From: JAIRNF01 sp031551125
GTDB taxonomy: Bacteria; Bacteroidota; Bacteroidia; Bacteroidales; UBA932
DNA length: 64,000 nucleotides
Reading direction: 5' to 3'
Assembly (NCBI GenBank): GCA_031551125.1
Contig: JAVBOB010000013.1
Location: 62,001-126,000, forward strand
Under the pieces are notes generated by a model, which saw only the letters and a list, made by a program, of their open reading frames with translations, was not told the origin of the DNA and searched no databases. Every line of letters begins with the position of its first letter. Positions within the stretch are counted from its first letter, which is position 1. Shown piece after piece: positions 7,046 through 15,106 of the stretch. The position numbers and the translations under genes are program-made.

Positions 7046-9889
7046 CTAAAACGCTATACCGAAAAGCACCTCAAATGTCCAGTAAAAATCACGGGGTTTG
7101 GTTAGGCGAATACCTGTAACAACGGGTGATGCCTGTTGGATAATATGGTAGTCGGCAAGAATATCCAGCCCGTATGAAAACATATCATCTGTTCGCTTTC
7201 CGGTGTTTGTTAAGTAGCGATTTTCACCGTAATCGGCAAACAGGTTTAACCTGAAACGTTTGAAGTACAACAACCGCCAAATATTAAAATCAGGGTATAG
7301 TACGGGGAATGCGTAATCGGCCGAATATACTTGAAGCGCTTCGCTGGGGTACTCGTTATACCCTCTCGGAAAATCAAGAATACTTGACAGGTAGTACCGT
7401 TCAACCTGTTGTTTTTGTAATCCTGCGGACAGCTTTAGCCCATGGTTAGCAAATAAGCCCGGAGTATAAACCGAGAGCTTTCCGGCCATAACGCTTCCAA
7501 AATTTTCTGTATCGAACGGCATATTATCATAGCCCAACGTAAGGATACCGCCCCAGCGAGGGTATATATTTTGTACTGCCATGCGGTTTAGCAGGTAGAA
7601 TTGTAAAGACAAATCAAGTGATACCGCATTTTTATAATTGTTCTCCGATGGTACAAAGTAGCCGTTATTGCTTAACTCCAGCTCCGCTTTTGGCGTTATG
7701 CCTCGTAAATATCGGGTGCTGTTGAATACCAACGGAATATATGTCCGTATGCTTGCGTTGTACCTGTTTTCCGTTCCTTCGTAAAGCGTATTATTCTTTA
7801 TAAGCAAGCGTTTACCTCCCCCATAATCAGCAGTAATATCTACTACCGGATACCAACCCGAATAGCTAAAGCTGCCATGAACAGCGCTATAACCGTTTTC
7901 GTAAGAATAACCCAAGCAAGTAACAGCTGTGCTTAGCGAGTTTTGTGAAAGTAGTGTTACTCCCGGACTAATGGACTGAAACAGGTCGTCATAATCAAAG
8001 GTCATATCACTTTGTAGTCCCACATAAAAAGGCATCCAGCTATGCAATCGGAATAGGTGAGGAAGCTTGCGGTAAGGTTTGCTTTCGTATGTTTTCTCTG
8101 ATGGAACCACCACCGTATCCATGCTTACTCCTTCCTGTTCCGATAACATATCGGCCAGCTTAAAGCGGTAAGGATTACCCCAATCAACCTTTTGCCAAAC
8201 ATTCGGGTTAAGAGGCTTTTGGGCTAACCGATATCCGTATGTCTGATAGTCGGAAAAGTACAGCGTATTTGATTTTACGAATGGGTCGAATGCGCCGAAA
8301 CGAGATGAGGTTAGCCTAAAAATTTCCTTGCTCCTCATGTCGAGTGCATAAATATTATTCACTCCGTTAAAGCCCGATTCGAAAATTATGAGATTTTCGT
8401 AGCAGCTAAGTCCGCTGATGTTTACCGATGATTCCTGTGAAACAGCGCTCCATTTTCCCGTTTCAGAATTTAGCGTATAAATTCCCAATCCATCATCATT
8501 TAGCAAAAGAGCGGCAAGTAAATTTTCCGATTCAAGCCATGTCAACTCTTTTACAAAGCTGTTGAGGGGTGTTGCATAACGGACTTGTGGTTCGTTTGTT
8601 TCAGCATTAAGTAATACAATGGAGTTATTTCCTTCTCGATCGGCCTCGCTAACGGCATATTCTCTTCCTTCGGAAATGAATGTAGGATTAAAATAGCGGG
8701 TTCGATGAGTAAGCCTGTCAACCTTTCCGGTCTGTATATTCAACGATTTTATATCAGCATGGCTACGTTGCTCCCATCTTGCATCAGCCACATTTTCTGA
8801 CCAGTACAGCTTGCCGTTGTTAAGCGTCAGCTTGCCATTTATACTTCCGCAGCTCAACAATCGCTTCTCGCTACCATCATTCTTTATAAGCACTATGGCT
8901 GGGGTACGACTCATGGCTGTTTTTAGCGCAACAACACCTAAGCCCTCAACTACAATAGGGTAACGGTAGCTGGTGTGAGAACGTTGCTCATCTGTCAAAT
9001 AGCTAATGTTTGGGTCTTTTGGATTATCATCATTTTGCTGCTTCCATTCCTGAGCAAGATAATCGAACGTTTGACGTTGCAGCTCTTTTGAACTTATGCC
9101 CGTATATTTTTTAACGGCATTGCTAAACGTGGGAATATGTAAGTAGCCTCGAATAGTTTGGTCTAGTATCTTATCCCACACATCGCCTCCCCAGTGGTAA
9201 CGGGCATAGGCTACCTGCTCGTAGCCAAAAGGGTATTCGTTTGGCACATAATCCTTATACGAACCATTTAGCCACTTGTCATAACGCCAATCTATACCTG
9301 AAAGCAGGTATGCGCGGTAAGGCATGTGAAACTCCGGCAATCGTCCCCGACCGGATGAAGACAAGGCAGTTTCCATTGCTACCGCATCACCCTCTAAAAA
9401 CCATTTAGGTACAGGGAATAACCATAGCGCGCTGGCTTGCTCTCCAAACAGGTAGTAGGCAAGCTTCATACCACCTCTATTTAGCTTATCAATTTGCGCT
9501 ACATGCCGAAACTCATGGATAGCTAGCTGTTTATCCCATGGCATGGAATAAATATCAACCGGAGGGGTAACCATCAGTTCCATGCGTCGTGGAGCCCATA
9601 CCACCACTCCGTTAGAGTTTACGTTATCAGGGTGTAATATTACGGGAATACGAACAGGTTTATGTCCTATACTTCGTGATCCAAGCGTGTATGAAGAGTC
9701 AAGCAACCACGTGTAGCGTTGCGCCATAGAATCAAGCGCTTTGGGGTATATAACTTGGAAATGGGGCGTTTTAATTTGCCTCCATTGCTGTCCCCACGGG
9801 TCTGTTCCATAGCTGACATATTGGCCTTTTGCAAATAAGCCGACCAAAAGAAGCAATATAGTAATGGGAAAACCTTTAATAGCTCTCAT
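7046..9889 (-). CDS. Outer-membrane protein with HExxH peptidase-like, propeller and barrel parts
   Basis: 947 residues. A signal peptide (about 1-22, ending AKGQ) is followed by a gluzincin-like domain with an intact zinc motif HEFRH at 125-129 and WFLEG with a possible third ligand E166. Residues about 290-560 form repeated strands of the TolB/WD-like propeller type (for example VDRLTHRTRYFNPTFISEG). The last about 330 residues are rich in alternating aromatic/polar strands and end in a phenylalanine (VLFGIAF), as expected of an outer-membrane beta-barrel. The combination suggests a surface or periplasmic-facing metalloprotease-like module anchored in the outer membrane. Activity and substrate are unknown; the gene is monocistronic. 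Confidence 0.75.
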   Translation of the reverse strand: MRAIKGFPITILLLLVGLFAKGQYVSYGTDPWGQQWRQIKTPHFQVIYPKALDSMAQRYTWLLDSSYTLGSRSIGHKPVRIPVILHPDNVNSNGVVVWAPRRMELMVTPPVDIYSMPWDKQLAIHEFRHVAQIDKLNRGGMKLAYYLFGEQASALWLFPVPKWFLEGDAVAMETALSSSGRGRLPEFHMPYRAYLLSGIDWRYDKWLNGSYKDYVPNEYPFGYEQVAYARYHWGGDVWDKILDQTIRGYLHIPTFSNAVKKYTGISSKELQRQTFDYLAQEWKQQNDDNPKDPNISYLTDEQRSHTSYRYPIVVEGLGVVALKTAMSRTPAIVLIKNDGSEKRLLSCGSINGKLTLNNGKLYWSENVADARWEQRSHADIKSLNIQTGKVDRLTHRTRYFNPTFISEGREYAVSEADREGNNSIVLLNAETNEPQVRYATPLNSFVKELTWLESENLLAALLLNDDGLGIYTLNSETGKWSAVSQESSVNISGLSCYENLIIFESGFNGVNNIYALDMRSKEIFRLTSSRFGAFDPFVKSNTLYFSDYQTYGYRLAQKPLNPNVWQKVDWGNPYRFKLADMLSEQEGVSMDTVVVPSEKTYESKPYRKLPHLFRLHSWMPFYVGLQSDMTFDYDDLFQSISPGVTLLSQNSLSTAVTCLGYSYENGYSAVHGSFSYSGWYPVVDITADYGGGKRLLIKNNTLYEGTENRYNASIRTYIPLVFNSTRYLRGITPKAELELSNNGYFVPSENNYKNAVSLDLSLQFYLLNRMAVQNIYPRWGGILTLGYDNMPFDTENFGSVMAGKLSVYTPGLFANHGLKLSAGLQKQQVERYYLSSILDFPRGYNEYPSEALQVYSADYAFPVLYPDFNIWRLLYFKRFRLNLFADYGENRYLTNTGKRTDDMFSYGLDILADYHIIQQASPVVTGIRLTKPRDFYWTFEVLFGIAF

Positions 9890-10372
9890 GTGGTTGAAGT
9901 AGTCCGCGTAAAGATAGAAATTTAGTGTATATAAATGCCTTTTGCCCTAAAGCCATTTCAACACATAGCTACATAGAGAACATAGATGCACGTAGAATAG
10001 AGATAAAAGATGTAAGGAATGTTTAAACAGTGTAAATCTGCGTTTTTCAGCGTCATCTGTGTGCCATATTTCAGAAAAAACGGAACACAGAATACGCAGA
10101 TTTGACAGATGAACGCTGTAACCCAAGTCTTGCCTATTTCTTTACGACCCTTGCGAAACTCTTTGCGGGGAAAAGTTAAACACAAAATAAACTATGTGCC
10201 CCTATGTTCTCTATATACCTATGTGGTGAAAAAGTCCTCTTTAGGGGGTTGGGGGTATTTTCATAAAACATTCTTTTCTCAAATTCAGCGGAAAGCTATA
10301 CCTTAGTCGTTTATTTTAACCGCCTTAAAAAGGCGTAAACAAAGATTTGTGTAACAGTAAAACATTATAGCT
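9890..10372. other. Repeat-built intergenic region before kdnA
   Basis: No gene is seen. The region is nested inverted repeats: a CACATAGCTACATAGAGAAC phrase at about 9960-9980 recurs inverted at about 10195-10225; AAATCTGCGT (10034-10043) pairs with ACGCAGATTT (10094-10103); and a TTTAGGGGGTTGGGGG copy lies at about 10240-10256 (family D). kdnA follows, with no clean TAnnTTTG box found. Confidence 0.65.
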
Positions 10373-11566
10373 ATGCCGGGTTTTGAACTATTTGACCATA
10401 AAGAACAAAAAGAAGTACAGGATGTAATGGAAACCGGAATCCTTATGCGTTACGGTTTCAACGGAATGCGCAAAGGACAATGGAAGGCCAAAGAAATGGA
10501 GCTGATGATTTGCCGCAAGGCCGGTACATCACATGCTCTGTTGCTTTCGAGCGGAACGGCGGCGCTCACTACTGCGCTTGCCGCGCTTGGTGTTGGAGCA
10601 GGTGATGAGGTTATTATGCCTCCCTTTACTTTTGTAGCCAGCTTCGAATCGGTAATGATGGCGGGAGCCACTCCCGTGATGGTTGACATTGACGACACGC
10701 TATGCCTCGACCCTGCGGCTGTGCGTAAGGCTATCACATCACGAACCAAAGTGGTAATGCCTGTACACATGTGTGGTGCAATGGCGCAGATAGATGAGCT
10801 GAAAAAGATATGCGACGAGCATAAGCTGTTTTTGCTCGAAGATGCTTGTCAGGCTTTCGGCGCATCGTTTAAAGGAAAACCGCTGGGAAGCATAGGTCAT
10901 GCCGGATGCTACTCATTCGACTTCAACAAAATTATAACCTGTGGCGAAGGTGGTGCCGTAGTTACCAACAATCAAGAGGTGTACGAGCGTGCCGATATGT
11001 ATCACGATCACGGACACGACCATACAAACGACGACCGTGGCGCGGAAGGACACCCTTACCCCGGATTCAACTACCGTATATCTGAGCTGCATGCTGCGGT
11101 TGGTTGCGGACAAATTGGCAAGCTGGAAACCTTTGTTGAGATTCACCGTAAGCATAAAAAAATATTGAAGGATGCGTTAAGTACGGTTCCTCAAGTTACT
11201 TTCCGTCGCTTGCCCGACCCTAATGGTGACAGCGCAACATTCCTAACTTTCTTTATGCCAAGTGAGGAGTTGGCACGCAAGGCTGCTGCTGCATTGAAGG
11301 CTGCCGGAGTTGACGGCGCTTTCCACTGGTACGATAACAACTGGCACTACATACGTAACTGGCAACACCTGAAACAACGCACGTTTATGAACCCTATGTT
11401 CAAAGCGTTGATGGACGGTATGCCCGACTACTCTGAGGTTAGCTTCGCGCAATCCGATGCTATCATCTCCCGCACTATTTCCTTATCTATTAAAATGGGT
11501 TGGACAGAAGAGCAGGTAAAGGAAAGAGCGAAGAAGCTGGTTGAGGCGGTTCAGTCGGTGCTGTAA
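10373..11566 (+). CDS. kdnA: 8-amino-3,8-dideoxy-manno-octulosonate transaminase KdnA
   Basis: 397 residues of the DegT/DnrJ/EryC1/StrS aminotransferase fold. The PLP-binding lysine is K186 in FDFNKIITCGEGG; the LLSSGTAAL and EDACQAFG segments are also typical. From memory the whole sequence, including the N-terminal MPGFELF and the DHGHDH segment, is very close to Shewanella oneidensis KdnA, which transfers an amino group to C8 of 8-oxo-Kdo. The oxidase partner KdnB and a KdsB homologue lie downstream at 13837 and 13031, which strongly supports this over a generic sugar aminotransferase. The product, 8-amino-Kdo, would be built into the lipopolysaccharide inner core. Confidence 0.9.
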   Translation: MPGFELFDHKEQKEVQDVMETGILMRYGFNGMRKGQWKAKEMELMICRKAGTSHALLLSSGTAALTTALAALGVGAGDEVIMPPFTFVASFESVMMAGATPVMVDIDDTLCLDPAAVRKAITSRTKVVMPVHMCGAMAQIDELKKICDEHKLFLLEDACQAFGASFKGKPLGSIGHAGCYSFDFNKIITCGEGGAVVTNNQEVYERADMYHDHGHDHTNDDRGAEGHPYPGFNYRISELHAAVGCGQIGKLETFVEIHRKHKKILKDALSTVPQVTFRRLPDPNGDSATFLTFFMPSEELARKAAAALKAAGVDGAFHWYDNNWHYIRNWQHLKQRTFMNPMFKALMDGMPDYSEVSFAQSDAIISRTISLSIKMGWTEEQVKERAKKLVEAVQSVL

Positions 11567-11751
11567 GAGGAAGTATCAAGTAGCACGTATCACGCACACG
11601 ACAAAAAGAGAAGTTATAGCTGATGGCTTTGATGAGCAAAAAAGCGTAGAATGTTAGCAACCCTTTCCGAGAAAGTCGACGGGGTTGCGTTCCGCCGAAG
11701 GGAAAGCAAAACCATGAAAAACCGTATAGCGTAAGCCGTCTTGAACTTTTG

Positions 11752-11777
11752 ATTCTTTTGGGTCAAGCCAAAAGAAT
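11752..11777. repeat. Short CTTTTGG-GTCAAG-CCAAAAG hairpin
   Basis: ATTCTTTTGG (11752-11761) pairs perfectly with CCAAAAGAAT (11768-11777) around a 6-nt loop GTCAAG. This hairpin type is frequent between Bacteroidota genes. It lies in the 266-bp gap between kdnA and the lipoprotein gene and could attenuate read-through. Confidence 0.55.
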
Positions 11778-11832
11778 GAAGAAAAAAGCACTACATCTTT
11801 AAAACGTAAATAGTAAGATAGTTTATTGTATT

Positions 11833-12438
11833 ATGAAAATAATAAAAACTATAATTCTTATGGGCGTCTTTGCATCACTATTCGGTTGCGGGCAAAAATC
11901 GGTGAAACTTGAAGAGATTACCTCAAGAACTGATATGGAAGAGGGATTTCAAGATGTTTTTCTAGCTATTGTCAACGACAGCAAAACTGACAGCACTCAT
12001 ATTTACGTTGTAAAAGGATTGTATAAAAACGAGGAGGTTGGCTTGCAGATTGAAGTTGAGTCGAACATGGAAAACGGAATTACCCCGGAAGGAGAAGTAA
12101 ACTCCAAAGGGGGTTTTGTACACAATGCCGTAAAGATAAGTTCAATTGGCGAGGATAGCGACCGGTTTGTAAAAGCGCTGGCTGAGTTATACGAATTTCC
12201 TACAACAAAAACATTTACCAAGCAGCCCGTTACGGCTGTGGCCTTTTCGTTGAATCAACGTGTGGCAGATTTAGAAAAGCCCGGCTACTACAAGTTTAAA
12301 TTATTTCCCGACGTGGATAACGAGGAGTTATATGCTGAAATATTCCTCAACATCAATACGGAGGAAAAGATTATTGAACTGCACGAGAAGGACGAAGAGT
12401 ACCGCCAACCATTGATAGAGATATTTACAAAGCAATAA
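11833..12438 (+). CDS. Putative lipoprotein within the kdn cluster
   Basis: 201 residues. The N-terminus MKIIKTIILMGVFASLFGCGQ is a lipoprotein signal with a lipobox ending at Cys19. The mature part is acidic, with predicted mixed alpha/beta content and no recognised motif. It is followed after 7 bp by the DUF2004 gene, so these two are probably co-transcribed, and both lie between kdnA and kdsB. A direct role in 8-amino-Kdo synthesis is not expected for a lipoprotein; the link may be positional only. Not recognised otherwise. Confidence 0.7.
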   Translation: MKIIKTIILMGVFASLFGCGQKSVKLEEITSRTDMEEGFQDVFLAIVNDSKTDSTHIYVVKGLYKNEEVGLQIEVESNMENGITPEGEVNSKGGFVHNAVKISSIGEDSDRFVKALAELYEFPTTKTFTKQPVTAVAFSLNQRVADLEKPGYYKFKLFPDVDNEELYAEIFLNINTEEKIIELHEKDEEYRQPLIEIFTKQ

Positions 12439-12445
12439 AACCGTT

Positions 12446-12949
12446 ATGAGTAAGTATAAGCTGCCATATTTTGAAGAGTTAGACCCGAACTCTATTGAAG
12501 ATTACTATAGTGTAGAGGTTGACTTTGAAGGCCGGAAAATAAAATTAGACCTCAACTTTGAAGGAGGGTCCATTGGTAAAGAACGCATGACTTTACTGAA
12601 GCCTTTTCTTGAGCATTTGGATACATTGAATACAAAGGCGCTTAAAGCCATCAAGGAAGATTTTGAAGATACGGAAGACGGTGATACGGTTAAAGACTAT
12701 ATTCAGCACCATTTGGATGAGTTGGATGAAAAGAGCCTATCCTTAATAGTCGATAAAGCGAACACGGCAAAATCTCCTGAAAAACAGATGCTGGAAAAGC
12801 TGCAGCTGGTACGTATTGGTTTTTATCCCGACAACGAAGACGGCTTTGCCATACTTGACTACACCATAGGCCGCAACATTACGGATTACTTGGTAGTAGC
12901 CTATGTTGGCGAAGGTGGAGAGGTAGAATATTTATCAATGGAGAGTTGA
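12446..12949 (+). CDS. DUF2004 domain protein
   Basis: 167 residues, strongly acidic and without a signal peptide, so probably cytoplasmic. The N-terminal half (YFEELDPNSIEDYYSVEVDF...KIKLDLNFEG) and the central helix (VKDYIQHHLDEL) resemble the DUF2004 family, whose members often occur near immunity-like or unknown proteins. The last strand region (GFAILDYTIGRNITDYLVVAYVG) is also family-like. No function can be assigned. It lies 7 bp after the lipoprotein gene and ahead of a hairpin repeat that separates it from kdsB. Confidence 0.65.
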   Translation: MSKYKLPYFEELDPNSIEDYYSVEVDFEGRKIKLDLNFEGGSIGKERMTLLKPFLEHLDTLNTKALKAIKEDFEDTEDGDTVKDYIQHHLDELDEKSLSLIVDKANTAKSPEKQMLEKLQLVRIGFYPDNEDGFAILDYTIGRNITDYLVVAYVGEGGEVEYLSMES

Positions 12950-12966
12950 TAGAAAGAACGTACAGC

Positions 12967-13006
12967 GATGTGCGACATGCGATTTGTATTTCGCATATCG
13001 AACATC
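12967..13006. repeat. CGCATATCG-type hairpin, family E, copy 1
   Basis: GATGTGCGACATGCG (12967-12981) pairs with CGCATATCGAACATC (12992-13006), 15 bp with two mismatches. It is related to the element at 13771-13827, so kdsB is bracketed by two copies. Confidence 0.6.
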
Positions 13007-13030
13007 ACAATACGCAAATCCTAAAAAAGT

Positions 13031-13756
13031 ATGAAAGTAGTTGCATTAATACCTGCCCGTTATGGGGCAAGCCGTTTTCCGGGAAAAATGATGGCTTTGT
13101 TGAAAGGCGTTCCGGTAATACGCCGTACATACGAAGCCGTTCTTGCCACTAAACTGTTCAACGAAGTTATTGTTGTTACCGACAGCAAAGAGATATATGA
13201 CGAAATAACCACACATGGCGGCAAAGCCATGATGAGCAAAAAAGAGCATGAGTGCGGCAGCGACCGTATAGCTGAAGCCGCCGAACAAATAGATGCTGAT
13301 ATTGTTGTAAACGTTCAAGGCGATGAGCCTTTTACCAAGCGCGAGCCGCTGGAAAAGTTGCTGGCTGTATTCAATGCACCCGATGCCGGACAAATAGCAT
13401 TAGCCTCACTTATGCAGGAAATGCACGATGAGAAGTTGATAAACGACCCTAACTATGTAAAGGTTGCGGTAGATAATAACGGCTATGCGCTTATGTTTTC
13501 GCGCTCGCCCATCCCTTACCATCGTAACAAAGAGGTGAAGGCTGTTTACTATGAGCATATAGGAGTTTACGCTTTTCGCAAGCAGGCATTGCTCGAGTTC
13601 TCCCAAACGCCGATGGGTGTGCTGGAAAACGTTGAAAAGATAGAGTGTTTACGCTATTTGGAAAACGGTAAGAAAATGAAAATAGTACTTACCGACTATA
13701 TGGGTATTGAAATTGATACCCCCGAAGACTTAAAGAACGCAGAAAAGTATTTATAA
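13031..13756 (+). CDS. kdsB: 3-deoxy-manno-octulosonate cytidylyltransferase KdsB
   Basis: 241 residues, the usual length. Family motifs: IPARYGASRFPGK at the N-terminus (nucleotide binding), ECGSDRIAEA, and VNVQGDEPF (metal and CTP binding). KdsB couples CMP to Kdo before transfer to lipid A. Because it stands between kdnA and kdnB, the enzyme here may prefer 8-amino-Kdo, as reported for the Shewanella enzyme; that preference is inferred from context. ATG at 13031 follows a hairpin repeat and a short AT-rich spacer. Confidence 0.92.
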   Translation: MKVVALIPARYGASRFPGKMMALLKGVPVIRRTYEAVLATKLFNEVIVVTDSKEIYDEITTHGGKAMMSKKEHECGSDRIAEAAEQIDADIVVNVQGDEPFTKREPLEKLLAVFNAPDAGQIALASLMQEMHDEKLINDPNYVKVAVDNNGYALMFSRSPIPYHRNKEVKAVYYEHIGVYAFRKQALLEFSQTPMGVLENVEKIECLRYLENGKKMKIVLTDYMGIEIDTPEDLKNAEKYL

Positions 13757-13770
13757 AATAACGGATGTAA

Positions 13771-13827
13771 GATTTGCGATATGCGATTTATTCTTTGTCG
13801 CAAATCGCATATCGAGTATCGCAAATC
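13771..13827. repeat. CGCATATCG-type hairpin, family E, copy 2
   Basis: GATTTGCGATATGCGATTT (13771-13789) pairs with the sequence at 13802-13827, which contains the full complement interrupted by seven extra bases (around 13814-13820). It fills the 80-bp gap between kdsB and kdnB. Confidence 0.65.
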
Positions 13828-13836
13828 GTAAAAAGC

Positions 13837-14913
13837 ATGAAATTCAGAAATTTTCCAATGGTTCCGCGCGTAGTGTATGGTCGCGGTTCATTCGACCAGC
13901 TAGCCGAGATTATTGCTCCTAAACGACAGGGCAATGCGCCCTTCATTTTTTTTGTAGATGACGTTTTTCAGAACCGCGAAAGTCTTACCAAGCGCATTCC
14001 GTTGGAAGGACGTGATAAGGTAGTTTACGTAAACACTACCGATGAGCCCAAAACTAAGCAGGTAGATAAGCTGCGTGATGAGCTGAAGGCTGAATTTGGC
14101 AGTGTATCCGGTATTATTGGTATTGGCGGCGGCAGCATTATGGACTTGGCTAAGGCTGTTGCTTTGATGATGACGAATGAAGGTTCATCCGTTCAATATC
14201 AAGGTTGGGATTTGGTTAAGGCTCCCGGCGCTTACCATGTGGGTATTCCTACATTGAGCGGTACAGGTGCTGAGGTATCACGCACAGCCGTATTAACAGG
14301 ACCTGAGAAGAAGCTGGGATTAAACTCCGATTTTACCCCTTTCGACCAAGTTGTACTTGACCCTTCGCTAACTAAAGGCGCGCCCAAGAACCAACGCTTC
14401 TTTACAGGTATGGACTGCTATATTCACTGTGTTGAATCGCTGACAGGTACATACCTCAACGCGTTTAGCAAGAGCTACGGTGAAAAGTCGCAGGATATGT
14501 GCGAGCATATATTTCTCAACAAAAACACATGGGATGACGAGAGTGACGATGAGCTGATGATGGCCTCTTGGCATGGCGGTATGAGCATTGCTTACTCACA
14601 AGTGGGCGTAGCACACGCCGTAAGCTATGGTTTGGCCTTTGTAATGGGAACACACCACGGTGTAGGTAACTCTATTGTGTTTAACTACCTTGATGAGTAT
14701 TACCCCGAAGGCGTTGCCAAGTTTAAAGAAATGGTTCGCAAGTGGAATATTGACCTGCCAAAAGGCGTTTGTAAAAACTGTACCGATGAGCAGTTCAATA
14801 CCATGATAAAAGTATCGTTGGGTATGGCTCCCCTGTGGGAGAACGCGCTGGGTAAGGACTGGCAAAGCATTATGACTGCCGAGAAGTTGCGTAAGCTATA
14901 CGAGCAAATGTAG
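13837..14913 (+). CDS. kdnB: 3-deoxy-manno-octulosonate 8-oxidase KdnB
   Basis: 358 residues from the ATG at 13837; the frame extends upstream to 13774, but that part runs through a repeat hairpin. Iron-containing alcohol dehydrogenase fold: the GGGS nucleotide loop at 97-100, IPTLSGTGAEVSRTAV, and candidate metal ligands D193, H197, H260 and H274 (GMDCYIH and GTHHG segments). From memory it closely resembles Shewanella KdnB, which oxidises C8 of Kdo to an aldehyde that KdnA then aminates. The presence of both KdnA and KdsB nearby makes a generic alcohol dehydrogenase role unlikely. Confidence 0.9.
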   Translation: MKFRNFPMVPRVVYGRGSFDQLAEIIAPKRQGNAPFIFFVDDVFQNRESLTKRIPLEGRDKVVYVNTTDEPKTKQVDKLRDELKAEFGSVSGIIGIGGGSIMDLAKAVALMMTNEGSSVQYQGWDLVKAPGAYHVGIPTLSGTGAEVSRTAVLTGPEKKLGLNSDFTPFDQVVLDPSLTKGAPKNQRFFTGMDCYIHCVESLTGTYLNAFSKSYGEKSQDMCEHIFLNKNTWDDESDDELMMASWHGGMSIAYSQVGVAHAVSYGLAFVMGTHHGVGNSIVFNYLDEYYPEGVAKFKEMVRKWNIDLPKGVCKNCTDEQFNTMIKVSLGMAPLWENALGKDWQSIMTAEKLRKLYEQM

Positions 14914-14920
14914 GTTTATG

Positions 14921-15100
14921 GCACGCAGAAAACGCAGATAAACGTGGTTTTTATTTCTTAAACTGTGAAAATTTGTGCCGTAAGCCGTGTTTTCTGTGTG
15001 CTATTTTTTAGCAGGACGCATAGATAGTACTGATTTATACACAGAGATAAATATCTTTAACTGCGTTCATCTGCGTATGAAATCTGCGTTTTCTGCGTGC
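14921..15100. repeat. 19-bp inverted repeat of the CTGCGTTTTCTGCGTGC type, family F
   Basis: The sequence at 14921-14939 (GCACGCAGAAAACGCAGAT) has its perfect complement at 15082-15100. Further related phrases (CTGCGTTCATCTGCG, TTTTCTGTGTGCTA) fill the 142 bp between them. The element sits exactly between the convergent ends of kdnB and rsgA. Related sequence occurs at 10034-10103. Confidence 0.7.
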
Positions 15101-15106
15101 TATCTT

